DNA of 64,000 nucleotides from the NCBI GenBank assembly GCA_016283775.1, contig JAEENL010000187.1, positions 1 through 64,000 on the forward strand, in the 5' to 3' direction. Source of the DNA: Lachnospiraceae bacterium (GTDB lineage Bacteria; Bacillota; Clostridia; Lachnospirales; Lachnospiraceae). Made by a program: the position numbers and the translations under genes. Shown here piece after piece: positions 62,849 through 64,000 of this stretch (within the stretch, counting starts at the first letter, position 1; each line of letters starts with the position of its first letter). The notes beneath the pieces were generated by a model. It was given only the letters and a program-made list of their open reading frames with translations, was not told where the DNA came from and searched no databases.

Positions 62849-64000
62849 CTATGCGATATCTTCCTTCTGTGCGGTGTAGAGATGGTAATAATCGCCGCGT
62901 TTTGCCATGAGCTCGTCATGTGTGCCGCACTCGGTGATACCGCCGTCGGAGATGTACATTATCTTGTCGCAGTTTCTGATGGTGGAAAGACGGTGCGCGA
63001 TGATGAAGCTGGTGCGGCCCTTCAGCATTGCGTTAAGGCCCTGCTGCAGAGCGCGTTCCGTCTGAACGTCGATACTGGATGTCGCTTCGTCGAGCACAAG
63101 TATCGCAGGATCCGAAAGGAGCGTCCTCGCAAAGGAAATAAGCTGCTTCTGGCCCTGGCTGAGAAGGGAGCCTCTCTCCTTTACCTCGGTCTGATAGCCG
63201 TCCTGCATATTCTCGATAAAGCTGTCGGCGCAGACCGTTTTGCTCGCTTTCTTTATCTCATCAAGCGTCGCGTCGAGCTTTCCGTAGCGGATGTTGTCCT
63301 CGATCGTCCCCGAGAAAATGAAGCTGTCCTGCAGCATTATACCCATCTGGGATCTCAGGGATTTGAGCGTCACCTTTGAGATATCCTGCCCGTCGATCAG
63401 CACTCTTCCGCTGTCGACATTGTAAAATCTTGAAACCAGGTTCACTATCGTTGATTTTCCCGCGCCGGTAGGTCCTACAAGCGCAATGCTCTCGCCGGGC
63501 TTTACCGTGAAGGATACGTCATGAAGTATCTCTTTTCCGGGCTCATAGCTGAAATGCACGTTTTCAAACACGACTTCGCCCTTAATGGGAGGAAGCTCCG
63601 TTGCGCCTTCGCAGTCGTCAACGGTCACGGGCTCGCCCATGGTCTCAAAAATCCTCTCGAGATATGCCATGTTGTTGATGAAGCCGTTGAAAATGTTTCC
63701 GAGGTTCATTATGGGCTGCCAGAACCTGCTCGCATAGCTGGAGATTGCGATGATGGTACCGAGCGACTTGTTTCCGGCTCCAAAGACGACCAGACCGAAA
63801 ATGAAGATCGCCGCTCTTACGAGCACGGAAATCGTGTCGATGCCGGGCCATACAAGGCTGGAGTAGGAAACCGCGCTCATCCAGGTCTTTTTGCAGTCAT
63901 TGGAAAGCCCCGCAAAGATCTCGGCATTCTCGTCCTCACGCGCAAAGATCTGCGTGATCCTCGCGCCCACTATGTTCTCCTGAAGATAAGCATTGAGGTT
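62849..64000 (-). CDS. ABC exporter, multidrug/lipid type (5' end beyond window)
   Basis: A partial gene: the frame is open to the window edge, so 384 C-terminal residues are visible. Residues before about 150 belong to the membrane domain (FGLVVFGAGNKSLGTIIAISSY). The ATPase domain has Walker A GPTGAGKST, the signature LSQGQKQLISFART and Walker B ILVLDEATSSID, followed by the His loop IAHRLST. This matches MsbA/LmrA/BmrA-like half-transporters, which often occur as heterodimers in tandem. The partner, if any, would be to the right. Confidence 0.93.
   Translation of the reverse strand, partial: NLNAYLQENIVGARITQIFAREDENAEIFAGLSNDCKKTWMSAVSYSSLVWPGIDTISVLVRAAIFIFGLVVFGAGNKSLGTIIAISSYASRFWQPIMNLGNIFNGFINNMAYLERIFETMGEPVTVDDCEGATELPPIKGEVVFENVHFSYEPGKEILHDVSFTVKPGESIALVGPTGAGKSTIVNLVSRFYNVDSGRVLIDGQDISKVTLKSLRSQMGIMLQDSFIFSGTIEDNIRYGKLDATLDEIKKASKTVCADSFIENMQDGYQTEVKERGSLLSQGQKQLISFARTLLSDPAILVLDEATSSIDVQTERALQQGLNAMLKGRTSFIIAHRLSTIRNCDKIMYISDGGITECGTHDELMAKRGDYYHLYTAQKEDIA

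Overview
The window looks like chromosome from a motile, anaerobic Gram-positive bacterium of the Clostridia, most likely a Lachnospiraceae member (inference). Reasons: strong AGGAGG ribosome sites, sigma-A type promoters, a CIRCE/HrcA site, a sigma-D flagellar promoter, the GlgC/GlgD pair, SpoVG, LplB-type sugar importers, and some TTG and GTG starts. No replicon junction, rRNA or tRNA was seen. Most genes lie on the minus strand.

Layout. 1-4.4 kb: metK, an HD-GYP protein, murA, and a small Ig-like protein. 4.4-11.6 kb, minus strand: tatD, rsmA, a GNAT acetyltransferase, tadA, then two large unknowns (a protein with a cNMP-binding-like N terminus, and a TPR/acidic/AAA-like protein). 11.6-13.1 kb: a TPP riboswitch controlling thiT and a thiamine pyrophosphokinase. 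13.1-16.9 kb: an AT-richer accessory patch with a tandem family of small membrane proteins (one copy truncated), a secreted Cys-pair repeat protein whose start is followed by 14 copies of a pentanucleotide, and a Phd/PIN toxin-antitoxin pair. 16.9-24.7 kb: a CgeB-like glycosyltransferase, a NatAB-type exporter, a PAS/GGDEF membrane protein, and an ATPase/nuclease-like protein with repeated half-sites over its promoter.

24.9-38 kb is a carbohydrate region: a GH28 pectinase, an AraC regulator, an AEC transporter, and a large ABC importer cluster with two ATPases, two LplB/YtcP-type permeases, an unusually large binding lipoprotein and five extra membrane proteins. 38-45 kb: a PrsA/SurA-like lipoprotein, mfd, pth and a polysaccharide deacetylase. 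45-49 kb: a GH88-type hydrolase bracketed by two copies of a 70-bp palindrome, then spoVG, glgD and glgC. 49.2-54.4 kb, plus strand: a sigma-D operon with a 1043-residue protein, a Cys-containing flagellin and FliS. 54.5-55.6 kb: two candidate structured RNAs flanking a small coiled-coil gene. 55.6-64 kb: GH13, two small unknown proteins, Hsp20 under CIRCE, a purine permease, a LacI regulator, citrate synthase and a truncated ABC exporter.

Together the genes suggest a pectin- and starch-using, glycogen-storing, flagellated gut or rumen organism. The most striking signal is the pentanucleotide tract at 16051-16120. The only ATG with a good ribosome site and correct placement after a predicted promoter is out of frame with the downstream secreted protein at the observed repeat number. 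This is what a phase-variable locus in its OFF state would look like.
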